A stretch of DNA of 64,000 nucleotides from Donghicola tyrosinivorans (lineage in GTDB: Bacteria > Pseudomonadota > Alphaproteobacteria > Rhodobacterales > Rhodobacteraceae). Under the pieces are notes generated by a model that did no database searches, was not told where the DNA came from, and was given only the letters and a program-made list of their open reading frames with translations. Both the position numbers and the translations under genes were made by a program. The stretch spans positions 62,001 to 126,000 of the forward strand of contig NZ_PVTQ01000004.1 of assembly GCF_003003355.1 (NCBI RefSeq), in the 5' to 3' direction. Shown here one piece after another: positions 1 to 8,828 of the stretch (position 1 is its first letter; each line of letters opens with the position of its first letter).

Positions 1-540
1 TTCGCTTAAGGGATGGCCTTCCGGCAGAATCACCACCACGCGCCCTTCGGCGATCTGTTCGTTCGCGATGCCTGCGTTGTTGACGGGCGAGGACATGATG
101 ACGAACTCGCCTCGTTCCAGCAGCAGGTAATCGACGGTCTCTTCGATCTTCAGGATGTTCAGGTCCACATAAAGATCGGGATAGCGCCCGCGCATGGTGC
201 GGATGGCGCGGGTGGCCACGAACTGCGCAATAGACGGGGCCGAGGCAAAGGCCAGATGGACGTCCTCGCCTTTTTGCAGGGATTCCAGCGCACTTTGCAG
301 GTTCTCGACGCCTTTATAGACCTCTCGGATCTGGTCAAAGACGGTGCCTGCCTCGACCGAGGGGACAAATAGCCCCGCGCGCCGTTCGAACAGGCGAATG
401 CCTAGGCTGTCTTCGGTATGTTTGATCAATCTGCTGATGCCGGGGGCAGATACCCCCAGATGATCCGCCGCGCCGCTGATGGTGCCGCGCAACATAACTG
501 CACGGATTACCTCGATTTGGCGCAAAGTAATTTCACGCAT
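1..540 (-). CDS. LysR-family transcriptional regulator (3' end beyond window)
   Basis: The reverse strand is open from an ATG at 540 to the window edge, giving the first 180 residues. The N-terminus is a LysR winged helix-turn-helix: it begins MREITLRQIEVIRAVM and continues with GAADHLGVSAPGISRLIKHT and LGIRLFERR, the usual recognition-helix layout. After residue ~90 it enters the periplasmic-binding-protein-like effector domain. It is divergent from the FAD oxidoreductase at 655, the classic arrangement in which a LysR protein controls the neighbouring catabolic operon in response to a pathway compound. The effector cannot be read, and the C-terminal part is missing only because of the window boundary. 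Confidence 0.93.
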   Translation of the reverse strand, partial: MREITLRQIEVIRAVMLRGTISGAADHLGVSAPGISRLIKHTEDSLGIRLFERRAGLFVPSVEAGTVFDQIREVYKGVENLQSALESLQKGEDVHLAFASAPSIAQFVATRAIRTMRGRYPDLYVDLNILKIEETVDYLLLERGEFVIMSSPVNNAGIANEQIAEGRVVVILPEGHPLSE

Positions 541-654
541 GATGTCTCCTCCACGTTCTGATTAACATGGAGTTATGAAATCTGGCAAACATGTAATTGA
601 CGTTATTTTTGTGGGGCGTCAGGTTGCGGGCGAACGCAAGGGGGAGGCGAGGTC
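541..654. promoter_or_regulatory. Divergent promoter region between lysR and the FAD-oxidoreductase operon
   Basis: The 114-bp gap is AT-rich in its middle and holds TAAC-N5-GTTA (563-575), an interrupted dyad of the kind LysR proteins bind. A strong ribosome binding site (GGGGGAGG) lies just before the ATG at 655. That this is the LysR operator is inference from position and symmetry. Confidence 0.4.
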
Positions 655-2346
655 ATGAAAAGCACAGTCACCTATGGCAGCGATCTGATCGTTCTGGGAT
701 CAGGGGCCGCCGGATTGGCCGCAGCCGTCACAGCAGCGCATCACGGGCTGCGCGTCACCCTTATCGAAAAGACTGATGTGCTTGGCGGCACGACCGCTTG
801 GTCGGGCGGCTGGATCTGGAGCCCGCGCAACCCCGTCGCCATCCGTGCCGGTATTGATGAGGATATCGAGGCCCCCCGCACCTATCTGCGCAATGTTCTG
901 GGCAACCACTTTGATCCCGCGCGGGTCGAGGCCTTTTTGCAGGCCGCGCCGGAAATGGTCGGGTTCTTTGAAGAGAACACGGCCCTCAGCTTTGATGGCG
1001 GTCTGGTGATCCCCGACACCTACGGGCATCTGGATGGGGCAGGGACCGGCGGGCGCTCGGTTATTGCCAAGCCCTTTGACGGGCGGGCATTGGGCAAGAA
1101 CATCGACTTGGTGCGCAAGCCAGTGCGCGAGACGACCTTTTTCGGGATGACCATTCAGGCGGGGCCTGACCTCAAGGCCTTTATGACCATGACCCGATCC
1201 ATTGGCAGCTTTGCCTATGCCACCAAGCGGGTGCTGCGTCATTTCCGTGATCTGGCCTTGTATCGGCGGGGGATGGACCTGCGGAACGGCAACGCCTTGG
1301 TGGCCCGTCTGGTGAAATCCGCGCTGGATTTGGGGGTCGAGATCAGAACCTCGACCACAGTGGAGCGTTTGATTGCAGAAGATGGCCGTGTGGTCGGTGT
1401 TGTTTTGGGGGATGGCGAAGAGGTGCAGGCCGCGAAAGGCGTTGTGCTGGCTTGCGGCGGCTTTGCCCATGATGCGGCGCGGCGGACCCAGAGCTTTCCC
1501 CGCGAAGATCAGCACCGGACTTTGGCGGTGGATAGCGCCACGGGCGATGGTTTGCGTCTGGCCGAGGCTGTGGGCGGCGCGGTGCGTCTGGACACGGCCC
1601 GACCGGCAGCCTTTTGCCCTGTGTCGACCGTGCGCTGGCCTGACGGGCGCGAGGCGCAGTTCCCGCACATCATTGATCGGGGCAAGCCCGGTGTGATCGG
1701 CGTGCTGGCGAACGGTCAGCGGTTCTGCAACGAGGGGCTTGGCTATCACGACTATGTCGAGGCGATGCTGCAAGCGATCCCCGATGATCAGCCTGCGGTC
1801 AGTTGGATGGTCTGCGACCATCGCTTCCTTCGCCGCTTTGGTCTGGGCGTGGTGCGTCCGACACCGGTCCCCTTTGGGCAGTGGGTCCGCAGCGGCTATC
1901 TGAAAACCGGCAAGACGATCGAGGCGCTGGCGCAAGCCTGCGGGATCGACCCGCAGGGCTTGCGCACTACCGTGGATGCATGGAACGCGGATGCCGATAA
2001 AGGCGTGGACAGCGCCTTTGGGCGCGGGACCTCTCCCTACATGCGGTTGCAGGGCGATCCCGAGCAGCAGCCCAACCCCAACGTTGCACCGATCCGGCAG
2101 GGGCCGTTCTATGCGGTGCAGGTGGTACCCGGCAGCTTTGGCACCTTTGCGGGGCTGGCCACCGATGCGCGCGCCCGCGTGCTGCGCGAGGATGGCAGCG
2201 CGATTGGCGGGCTTTATGCGGCAGGCACCGACAGCGCCAGCGTCTTTGGCGGCTTTTATCCGGCGGGGGGGATCAACCTTGGTCCTGCGCTAACCTTTGG
2301 ATTTATCGCGGGGCGCGATGCCGCCACCGCAGGGGAGAGCGTTTGA
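655..2346 (+). CDS. FAD-dependent oxidoreductase (fumarate reductase / ketosteroid dehydrogenase-like flavoprotein)
   Basis: This 563-residue protein has an N-terminal Rossmann fold with GSGAAG at residues 15-20 and a ribose-binding Glu at ~38 (TLIEK). It ends with the C-terminal FAD motif of the FAD_binding_2 family (GGLYAAGTDSASVFGG, then PAGGINLGPALTFG). The family includes fumarate reductase flavoproteins, 3-ketosteroid-1-dehydrogenases and similar enzymes that add or remove hydrogen across a C-C bond next to a carbonyl. No signal peptide is seen, so it should be cytoplasmic. The stop codon overlaps the start of the TIM-barrel gene, so the two form an operon, probably under the divergent LysR protein. 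The substrate is unknown; a catabolic role is inference. Confidence 0.85.
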   Translation: MKSTVTYGSDLIVLGSGAAGLAAAVTAAHHGLRVTLIEKTDVLGGTTAWSGGWIWSPRNPVAIRAGIDEDIEAPRTYLRNVLGNHFDPARVEAFLQAAPEMVGFFEENTALSFDGGLVIPDTYGHLDGAGTGGRSVIAKPFDGRALGKNIDLVRKPVRETTFFGMTIQAGPDLKAFMTMTRSIGSFAYATKRVLRHFRDLALYRRGMDLRNGNALVARLVKSALDLGVEIRTSTTVERLIAEDGRVVGVVLGDGEEVQAAKGVVLACGGFAHDAARRTQSFPREDQHRTLAVDSATGDGLRLAEAVGGAVRLDTARPAAFCPVSTVRWPDGREAQFPHIIDRGKPGVIGVLANGQRFCNEGLGYHDYVEAMLQAIPDDQPAVSWMVCDHRFLRRFGLGVVRPTPVPFGQWVRSGYLKTGKTIEALAQACGIDPQGLRTTVDAWNADADKGVDSAFGRGTSPYMRLQGDPEQQPNPNVAPIRQGPFYAVQVVPGSFGTFAGLATDARARVLREDGSAIGGLYAAGTDSASVFGGFYPAGGINLGPALTFGFIAGRDAATAGESV

Positions 2347-3143
2347 TGCGCAAACTGACTTTGGCCCATTTGTCGGCGCTGGACCTGCCGCCGCCTGCGT
2401 TCATCTCGGCCGCCGCCGAGGCGGGTTTTGACGGGGTGGGTTTGCGGCTGATCCAAGTGACGCCGACCTCTGCCGGCTATCCCCTGATGGACGATCCTGC
2501 GCTAATGGCCCAGACCAAGGCGGCCCTGAAGGACACCGGCCTTTACGTGGGCGATATCGAGTTTGTGCAGATCAAGCCTGAAACCCGCGTCGAAGACCTG
2601 TTGCCCTTCCTTGATGCGGGGGCAGAACTGGGGGCGGGGCAGGTGATCACCGCGCCTTATGATCCTGATCTTGGCCGTTTGGCTCAGACCTTGGGGGCGA
2701 TCACCGAGGCTGCGAAAGAGCGTGGCCTTGGCACGGTGATGGAGTTTTTTCCGTGGACCGTAGTCCCCGATCTGGTTGCGTGCTGGGATCTGGTGCAGGC
2801 CGCCGGTCCCGATACGGGGATGCTGGTGGATAGCCTGCACTTTGACCGCTCGGGTTCCGGCCATTCCCTGCTGGCCGCCATTCCGGCAGAACGTCTGCCT
2901 TTTGCCCATCTGTGCGACGCGCCGGTTCAGCCAAGCTATTCGACTGATGAGTTGATGCACAACGCGCGGGCGGAACGGTTCGCCCCCGGAGACGGGCAGA
3001 TCGATCTGGCCGCTTACCTGCGTGCTTTGCCCAAGGACATCCCTCTTGGTCTAGAGGTGCCGCGCCCTGTACCGCCCGAGATGCTGCCGCAGGGACTGGC
3101 CCATATCGCGCAGGCGACGCGCACTTTGCTGGCGGGCCTCTGA
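2346..3143 (+). CDS. Sugar phosphate isomerase/epimerase family protein (AP-endonuclease-2-like TIM barrel)
   Basis: The 265-residue protein has the spaced acidic and His motifs of the xylose isomerase-like TIM barrel: MEFFP, LVDSLHF, FAHLCDAP, GDGQIDL and LEVPRP, which supply the metal-binding Glu, Asp and His residues in that family. The ATG at 2346 shares one base with the upstream TGA, indicating translational coupling; an in-frame TTG at 2343 is less likely. It probably isomerises, epimerises or dehydrates a sugar-like or hydroxy-acid intermediate in the same pathway as the FAD enzyme. The substrate cannot be told from sequence. Confidence 0.82.
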   Translation: MRKLTLAHLSALDLPPPAFISAAAEAGFDGVGLRLIQVTPTSAGYPLMDDPALMAQTKAALKDTGLYVGDIEFVQIKPETRVEDLLPFLDAGAELGAGQVITAPYDPDLGRLAQTLGAITEAAKERGLGTVMEFFPWTVVPDLVACWDLVQAAGPDTGMLVDSLHFDRSGSGHSLLAAIPAERLPFAHLCDAPVQPSYSTDELMHNARAERFAPGDGQIDLAAYLRALPKDIPLGLEVPRPVPPEMLPQGLAHIAQATRTLLAGL

Positions 3144-3163
3144 AGATCGCCCCGAGAAAATGA

Positions 3164-3194
3164 AAATGCCGGACCCAAGAAAGGCCCGGCATTT
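3164..3194. terminator. Bidirectional hairpin terminator between convergent genes
   Basis: AAATGCCGG (3164-3172) pairs with CCGGCATTT (3186-3194), with A-rich sequence on one side and T-rich on the other. It lies between the stop codons of the isomerase (plus) and the symporter (minus), where it could end both transcripts. Confidence 0.7.
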
Positions 3195-3218
3195 CTATTT
3201 TCAAAAGTCTCAGGTGAC

Positions 3219-4763
3219 TTACTGGAACTTGCGGATCTCGCCCGATTTCAGACGGGTGAGGTAGCTGTTCAGTTCCTTTTTCACGATCGGCATCAGCAGA
3301 TAGAGCGCGATGATGTTGACCACAGCCATGGCAAAGATCGCCGCATCCGAGAAGTCGATGACCGGACCAAGGCTGGCCGCTGCACCGATGATCACAAAGA
3401 GGCAGAAGATGACCTTGAAGGTCAGGGCCGAAGCCTTGCTTTCGCCAAAGAGGAAGGTCCACGCCTTCAGGCCGTAGTAGCTCCAGCTGATCATGGTCGA
3501 GAAGGCGAAGAGGATCACCGCAATCGCTAGGATGTAGCTGAACCAACCGAAGGCTGACGAGAAGGCCGCCGAGGTCAGCGCCACACCGGTGTTGCCGTCA
3601 ACGGTCTGGATCGCGCTGCCAGCCTCGTTCAGAACGTAGTTGCCGGTTGCGGGGTCGGTGATCAGCTGGCCGGTGATGATGATCACCAGTGCAGTCATGG
3701 TGCAGATCACAACGGTGTCGATGAAGGGCTCAAGCAGCGACACAAAGCCTTCGGTGATCGGCTCTTTGGTGCGCACGGCTGCGTGGGCGATTGCCGCCGA
3801 GCCAACGCCCGCCTCGTTCGAGAAGGCCGCACGTTTGAAGCCTTGGATCAGCGCGCCGACGATGCCGCCCGCGACACCCATGCCGGTGAAGGCACCGTCA
3901 ATGATCTGGCCAAAGGCCCAACCGATCATGTCCGCGTTCATGCCCAGAATGACCAGTGCGGTCAGAACATAGAGGATGCCCATGATCGGCACGACTTTTT
4001 CGGTCACGCTTGCGATGGACTTCAGGCCACCGACGATCACGGCAAAGACGATCGCCGCAAAGATCACGCCGGTGATCACGCCGGGGAAATCGCCAAAGAC
4101 GTTGGTCAGCTGTGCATGGGCCTGGTTCGCTTGGAACATGTTGCCGCCACCCAGCGAGCCAAGGATCGTGAAGACTGCAAACAAGACCGCCAGAATTTTA
4201 CCGCCGGGCAGGCCGCGCTCTTTGAAGCCTTTGGTCATGTAGTACATGGGGCCGCCCGAAACGGTGCCGTCTGCCAGCTCGTTCCGGTATTTCACGGCCA
4301 GCGTACATTCGGTGAATTTCGATGCCATGCCCATGAGGCCCGCAAGGATCATCCAGAAGGTTGCGCCTGCGCCGCCGATGCTGACCGCCACGGCCACACC
4401 TGCGATGTTGCCAAGACCCACGGTGCCCGAAAGAGCCGTGGCCAGCGCTTGGAAATGGCTGACCTCGCCCGCGTCATTGGGGTCCGAATAGTCGCCCTTC
4501 ACCAGCCCGATGGAATGGGGGAAGGCGCGGAACTGGATCAGACCGAAGTAGACGGTGAAGATGGTTGCTGCGACCACCAGCCAGCCGACGATCCAGGGAA
4601 AGCTGGTGCCGGGAAAGGGGCTGAAGATCAGGTTCACGAACCAGCCGGTGCTGCTGGCGAAAGCGGCGTTGATGCTTTCATCCAGCGACTGGGCCAGAGC
4701 GGGGGCTGCAAATGCAGCAGTCGCTGCGGCGGAGGCCGCAGTTGTCAGTGCGATACGTTTCAT
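3219..4763 (-). CDS. Alanine/glycine:cation symporter (AGCS family)
   Basis: This is a 514-residue polytopic membrane protein of the sodium:alanine symporter family, which imports alanine or glycine with Na+ or H+. It carries the family signature (VGLGNIAGVAVAVSIGGAGA, then KFTECTLAVKYR) and many hydrophobic helices. The start was set at the ATG at 4763 because the next residues (MKRIALTTAASAAATAAF...ALAQ) read as a cleavable signal peptide; the frame stays open upstream without support. It lies 17 bp after the UspA gene, so the two are probably co-transcribed. A predicted cleavable leader before a transporter is somewhat unusual. Confidence 0.9.
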   Translation of the reverse strand: MKRIALTTAASAAATAAFAAPALAQSLDESINAAFASSTGWFVNLIFSPFPGTSFPWIVGWLVVAATIFTVYFGLIQFRAFPHSIGLVKGDYSDPNDAGEVSHFQALATALSGTVGLGNIAGVAVAVSIGGAGATFWMILAGLMGMASKFTECTLAVKYRNELADGTVSGGPMYYMTKGFKERGLPGGKILAVLFAVFTILGSLGGGNMFQANQAHAQLTNVFGDFPGVITGVIFAAIVFAVIVGGLKSIASVTEKVVPIMGILYVLTALVILGMNADMIGWAFGQIIDGAFTGMGVAGGIVGALIQGFKRAAFSNEAGVGSAAIAHAAVRTKEPITEGFVSLLEPFIDTVVICTMTALVIIITGQLITDPATGNYVLNEAGSAIQTVDGNTGVALTSAAFSSAFGWFSYILAIAVILFAFSTMISWSYYGLKAWTFLFGESKASALTFKVIFCLFVIIGAAASLGPVIDFSDAAIFAMAVVNIIALYLLMPIVKKELNSYLTRLKSGEIRKFQ

Positions 4764-4780
4764 GAAATCTCTCCGGCCGC

Positions 4781-5215
4781 TTAGGGGACAATTGTCACGG
4801 GAATGGGACAGGTCTGCGCCAGCGTACCCGCGACCGAGCCGAACAGACGGCTGGACAGGGCACCTTCGCCGGTGCGGCCGATGATCAACTGAACCGCGCC
4901 TTCGGCGGTGGCCAGCTTGATCAGGGTCTCGGACACGTGGCCGTATTTGATGACGGTCGAGATCGGAACGCCGCTGCTTGCGTATTCCTCTTTCACGGGG
5001 GCCAGAAGGGCGGCTTCGGCGCGGGACAATTCGTCCTGACGACGGGCGTGACGCTCTTCGATTTCCTGAGGGGTCAGGAATTTGTAGGGGGACCATTCAA
5101 GGACGTGGGCAACGATAACATTGCCAGAGATAACTTTCGCGCGTTCGACCGCGAATGCCAGCGCGCGCTTGGCGCTGTCATTGCCGTCGTAGGCGACAAC
5201 AATCGTGTTGGACAT
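4781..5215 (-). CDS. Universal stress protein, UspA family
   Basis: A 144-residue single-domain Usp. It opens with MSNTIVVAYDGNDSAKRAL and has the nucleotide-binding pattern near the C-terminus (IIGRTGEGALSSRLFGSVAG), matching G-2x-G-9x-G(S/T). These proteins bind ATP and support survival under stress, sometimes by modulating a neighbouring transporter. It stands directly upstream of the AGCS symporter in the same orientation, so a regulatory link to amino-acid uptake is possible but unproven. Confidence 0.92.
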   Translation of the reverse strand: MSNTIVVAYDGNDSAKRALAFAVERAKVISGNVIVAHVLEWSPYKFLTPQEIEERHARRQDELSRAEAALLAPVKEEYASSGVPISTVIKYGHVSETLIKLATAEGAVQLIIGRTGEGALSSRLFGSVAGTLAQTCPIPVTIVP

Positions 5216-5617
5216 AAGACGCTTCCTTCCGTTGCGACTCCAGAGTGGCCGGGTTCCAGGCCCGGTCCTTTTTCTTTGGCTTTCGACTTAAGTGCGGCAC
5301 CTGAGCGGGTGCCTGTGCCACCGTAGGCGTGGTGGCATGGGCGGTTGGTCTATAGAAAAGTGCTCAGTCGATCTGACCGAAAAGCGCCCTAACGCAATCC
5401 AGAAGGCGCTAATTTTTATAGTTTAACAGGCAAAATGGTGAATCGATCAAGTTTTCTGATGCAGGTGATCTGCGAAACTGTCTGACTTCGCCTTAAAAAG
5501 CCGCTCTTTCAAGACACCTTCTGAAATTTGCATGTATTTATATGCGCTTAGCGATCGGTTTACGACTGCAAATCTCTTGAGGCATGTGCCAGTGCGCTCT
5601 AATTTCAGCGCTGTAGG
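5216..5617. promoter_or_regulatory. 402-bp intergenic region between divergent uspA and the HWE kinase
   Basis: No gene was found here. The region holds two close hairpins in the uspA leader (GGCACC/GGTGCC at 5296-5313; TGCCACC/GGTGGCA at 5316-5337) and a third dyad, AGCGCC...GGCGCT at 5383-5410, followed by AATTTTTA. The stretch 5410-5620 is markedly AT-richer than its surroundings and probably contains both promoters. The hairpins may tune the usp-symporter transcript; nothing here matches a glycine riboswitch. Confidence 0.4.
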
Positions 5618-5638
5618 TTGAAAAGTAGTAAAGATCTG

Positions 5639-6766
5639 ATGGCAAAACCGTTCCCCTTATCCGTCCCTCCAGAGCATCTGGAAATCCTACAGGACGTCCT
5701 GCGTCTGCGCGCGTTGGATATGGCGGCGCTTATGGATACGCCGCAGGAGGAGATATTTGATCGGGCCGTTCGGTTGGCCACTACTGTGACGGGGGTGAAG
5801 GTCGGTTTGCTGTCCTTGGTGGACGGCGAACGGCAGTTCTTTAAGGCCAGTCACGGCCTTCCGATCGCCAGCGAAGCGGACCGCCAAACGCCTTTGTGCA
5901 GTTCGTTCTGTCAGTATGTGGTCACGACGCGCGATGCCTTGGCGGTGACCGACGCCCGCGAACATGATCTGCTGAAAGACAATCCTGCCATTCGTGATCT
6001 GGATGTGATCGCCTATCTTGGCGTGCCTGTTCATGACGCGGCGGGGCATGCTTTGGGGTCATTCTGCGCCATTCATGATGAGCCGCACGAATGGACCCAG
6101 CAGGATGTCCAGAGCCTCACCGATCTGCGCAACATGGTCGAGACAGAACTGATGCTACGTGCGGTACTTTCGGAACGGCAGATCCTGCTGGACGAGATGA
6201 ACCACCGTCTGAAAAACCTTTTCGCGCTGGTTAGCGGCTTTATCAGGATGAACCGGCGCAACTACACCGAGGTTGGTCCTTTGGCCGATGCGTTGGAAGA
6301 CCGGATCAGCGCGCTGGCCAGTGCGCATGAGTTGATTGTTCCCGTGGTCACCGCCACCCGCAATTTTATCCCAGAGGTTTCGCTGCGGGCGCTGTTCGAA
6401 ACTGTGTTGCGGCCCCATGTGCCGATTGGCTCGGATCGTCTGGTACTGGAGGGTCCCGACGTACAGCTTGAGGCGCAACGGATTACCAATCTGGCGCTGG
6501 CGGTCCATGAACTGGCAACCAATGCCGCGAAATACGGTGCGCTATCCGGTCTGGAGGGGACTCTGCACGTCCGTTGGAGCGTTCAGGATGGCGCGCTTTC
6601 TTTGCAGTGGCACGAATATCTGCCCTGCGGCAGTCTGCAACCCAGCGCTCATAAAGGCTTTGGTACGCGCCTTATCCAGATGTGTATCGAGGGTCAGCTT
6701 GGCGGGCAGGTGACCTCGGTCGCGGACCCGTCGGGCATGCGGTATGCGATCTCGTTCACACTTTGA
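5639..6766 (+). CDS. GAF-domain sensor histidine kinase, HWE/HisKA_2 type
   Basis: A ~375-residue soluble kinase. Residues ~30-170 form a GAF sensor domain (LLSLVDGERQFFKASHGLP, CSSFCQYVV, YLGVPVHDAAGHALGSFCAI). The dimerisation/phosphoacceptor region has DEMNHRLKNLFALVSGF with the conserved His, and the ATPase part has HELATNAAKYGALS and a WHE tripeptide (SLQWHEYL), both marks of the HWE kinase class common in alphaproteobacteria. No transmembrane segment or response regulator is present, so it is an orphan. The ATG at 5639 is preferred over an in-frame TTG at 5618; neither has a good ribosome binding site. GAF-HWE proteins often act in general stress or light/redox sensing; the signal here is unknown. 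Confidence 0.88.
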   Translation: MAKPFPLSVPPEHLEILQDVLRLRALDMAALMDTPQEEIFDRAVRLATTVTGVKVGLLSLVDGERQFFKASHGLPIASEADRQTPLCSSFCQYVVTTRDALAVTDAREHDLLKDNPAIRDLDVIAYLGVPVHDAAGHALGSFCAIHDEPHEWTQQDVQSLTDLRNMVETELMLRAVLSERQILLDEMNHRLKNLFALVSGFIRMNRRNYTEVGPLADALEDRISALASAHELIVPVVTATRNFIPEVSLRALFETVLRPHVPIGSDRLVLEGPDVQLEAQRITNLALAVHELATNAAKYGALSGLEGTLHVRWSVQDGALSLQWHEYLPCGSLQPSAHKGFGTRLIQMCIEGQLGGQVTSVADPSGMRYAISFTL

Positions 6767-7029
6767 TTTCAGTGCGGTTTTTCAGCCGGAAAATGTGACC
6801 CTTCCGTTCATCTCCTAGCGAGAGCTTTCTGCTCATTAGGGATAGGTTGGTCATCCTTCGCCTAGGTCATCTAAATCCGCGTCCCGTTCCGGCGTATTAC
6901 CGTCCATGGAAAAGCCACGGAAAAATCTGGGCTTTGATGGGGGTACGCGCCTGATTTCGCCAGTTTCTGACCGGTTTTTGCACCTGCAGTCAGATTGCGG
7001 AGCAGTGCCGTGGAAGGGAAGGAGACACG

Positions 7030-8733
7030 ATGCGTATTACGCTCAAAGCCAAAATGGCGGGTAATTTTCTGTTCATTTTCATCCTGATGGGAAGCATTCT
7101 GGCCTATGCCATGAAAGAGTTCCGCGATGTGAACGTACATTTCGGCGGCGTTGTGAAATATGATGCGAATGACCTGTCGATCATTGACGGTCTGACCGAA
7201 GCCGAGTTGCAAATCCGCTCGACCGTGGCCGAGGCGTTGGTGTCCCCAAGCGATGACTCCCCCCAGCGTATCCCCGACCTTCGCGTCAAGATCGAAGGGC
7301 TGACCAATAACTTCTATTCGGTCGTAAACGATGTCATGCCCCGTCTTGACGATGATACGCGCAAGCTCATGAACAAGATGACTCTGTATCATGACATGCT
7401 GGCGGCGACGAACTCGCGGACTATCAATCTTGATGTGTCGGGGCGCGGCGATCAGGCGAACGACCTGTTTCACACTGATGGCAAGGAACAGACCCAAAAG
7501 GTTCTGGCTATGGCCGATCAAATTCGCGATCGGATGCGTGAGGGCATGAATGCTTCGGTCGCGAAGGTAAACGCCGAATTCCAGCAAACTCAGATGACTT
7601 TGCTGATCATTATCGCGGGTATCCTAGTGGTTGCAGGCACATCGTCTGTTGTGATGATCCGCTCGGTCAGCCGTGGTTTGAACAAGGCGATCAAGCTTGC
7701 GGTGCGGGTGTCGGAAGGCGATCTGCGCGAGCTTGCGACCTTTGTCCGGAAGGATGAGATCGGTGATCTGCTGAAGTGCCAGAACGACATGGTGCTGCGT
7801 CTGCGCGAGACCGTAGGGCAGGTGGCTGAAGCGGCCCGTAACGTGGCGGCGGGGGCGAACCAGATGGCGTCGACTTCGGAAGATCTAGCCTCTGGTGCCT
7901 CGCAGCAAGCCACCACGACCGAGCGCGTGTCGGTGGCTGTTGATGAGATGGCGGCCAATATCACCAACACCTCGGACAATGCGGCGCAAACCGAAGAGAT
8001 CGCTCGCAAGTCAGCCCAAGGCGCGACCCAGTCGGGTAAAGTGGTGGCAGAAGCGGTCAGTGATATGCAGCGCATCGCGGAACGGATCATGGTTGTGCAA
8101 GAGATTGCCCGTCAGACCGATCTGCTGGCACTGAACGCTGCGGTCGAGGCTGCCCGTGCGGGCGAGCATGGCCGTGGTTTTGCTGTGGTCGCATCGGAAG
8201 TGCGCAAACTGGCTGAGAACAGCCAGAAAGCCGCGTCCGAGATTTCGGCCCTGTCGGCGAACACTGTGAAATCTGCGGTCGCAGCAGGCAAAGTGCTGGC
8301 CGCGCTGGTGCCCGATATTGAACGCACCTCTGAACTGGTTACCGACATCAGTGCCGCCTCACGTCATCTGGCGGAAGGCTCGCATCAGATCAACAAATCC
8401 ATTCAGGATCTGGATTACGTGACCCAAGGCAACGGGGCTGCGTCGGAAGAGATGTCGTCTGCAGCAACGGAGCTGTCCAGTCAGGCGCAGGCGCTGGCCG
8501 AGGCAGTGGGTTTCTTCAAAACCAAAGATGTCGATCTTCCGGCCGATCTGGTCGGCTTTAATGTTGTTGGTGCATCGGCGGGCGAGACTGAGGACGCCGT
8601 GAAGGCCGAGGTTACACGCGCCACTGCAGCCAATTCCCGATCAGACATCATCGAGGTGGTCGATATGCCCGCACCCGATGCGCGCGGGAACGATGGCAAC
8701 AAGTCCAAGGATTTTAGCTTCAATCTTGATTGA
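7030..8733 (+). CDS. Methyl-accepting chemotaxis protein
   Basis: A 567-residue receptor. It has an N-terminal transmembrane helix (~residues 10-28), a helical periplasmic sensor of ~165 residues, a second transmembrane helix (~195-218, [20 protein letters not shown]), a HAMP domain ([19 protein letters not shown]) and a long signalling domain. The conserved hairpin tip reads [20 protein letters not shown] followed by [16 protein letters not shown]. No CheR/CheB-tethering pentapeptide is visible at the C-terminus (DFSFNLD). No other chemotaxis gene is near, so it should feed a cluster elsewhere. A GGAAGGAGA ribosome binding site precedes the ATG. Confidence 0.93.
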   Translation: MRITLKAKMAGNFLFIFILMGSILAYAMKEFRDVNVHFGGVVKYDANDLSIIDGLTEAELQIRSTVAEALVSPSDDSPQRIPDLRVKIEGLTNNFYSVVNDVMPRLDDDTRKLMNKMTLYHDMLAATNSRTINLDVSGRGDQANDLFHTDGKEQTQKVLAMADQIRDRMREGMNASVAKVNAEFQQTQMTLLIIIAGILVVAGTSSVVMIRSVSRGLNKAIKLAVRVSEGDLRELATFVRKDEIGDLLKCQNDMVLRLRETVGQVAEAARNVAAGANQMASTSEDLASGASQQATTTERVSVAVDEMAANITNTSDNAAQTEEIARKSAQGATQSGKVVAEAVSDMQRIAERIMVVQEIARQTDLLALNAAVEAARAGEHGRGFAVVASEVRKLAENSQKAASEISALSANTVKSAVAAGKVLAALVPDIERTSELVTDISAASRHLAEGSHQINKSIQDLDYVTQGNGAASEEMSSAATELSSQAQALAEAVGFFKTKDVDLPADLVGFNVVGASAGETEDAVKAEVTRATAANSRSDIIEVVDMPAPDARGNDGNKSKDFSFNLD

Positions 8734-8766
8734 TCCCACAAGCCCCCCGCGTGGGCAGTCAGATTG

Positions 8767-8802
8767 AAAAGGCAGCACCGGATCGCTCCGGTGCTGCCTT
8801 TA
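8767..8802. terminator. Bidirectional terminator between the chemotaxis receptor and fdhA
   Basis: A perfect 15-bp stem: AAAGGCAGCACCGGA (8768-8782) and TCCGGTGCTGCCTTT (8787-8801) around a 4-base loop, with A-tract on the left and T-tract on the right. It lies between convergent stop codons. Confidence 0.9.
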
Positions 8803-8828
8803 TCTTCTTCGGGCTTTGTGGCCGCTGT

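Noticed and set aside
700-1935. 411-residue open frame on the minus strand
   Set aside because: It is the shadow of the FAD oxidoreductase, whose motifs are intact.
4787-4796. GACAATTGTC palindrome near the usp stop, similar to the FDH-locus dyad
   Set aside because: It lies inside the last codons of uspA, has different arm spacing and no second copy; chance is likely.
5216-5345. Possible glycine riboswitch in the symporter/usp leader
   Set aside because: The leader forms hairpins but lacks the conserved glycine-aptamer core bases; the hairpins alone do not justify the call.
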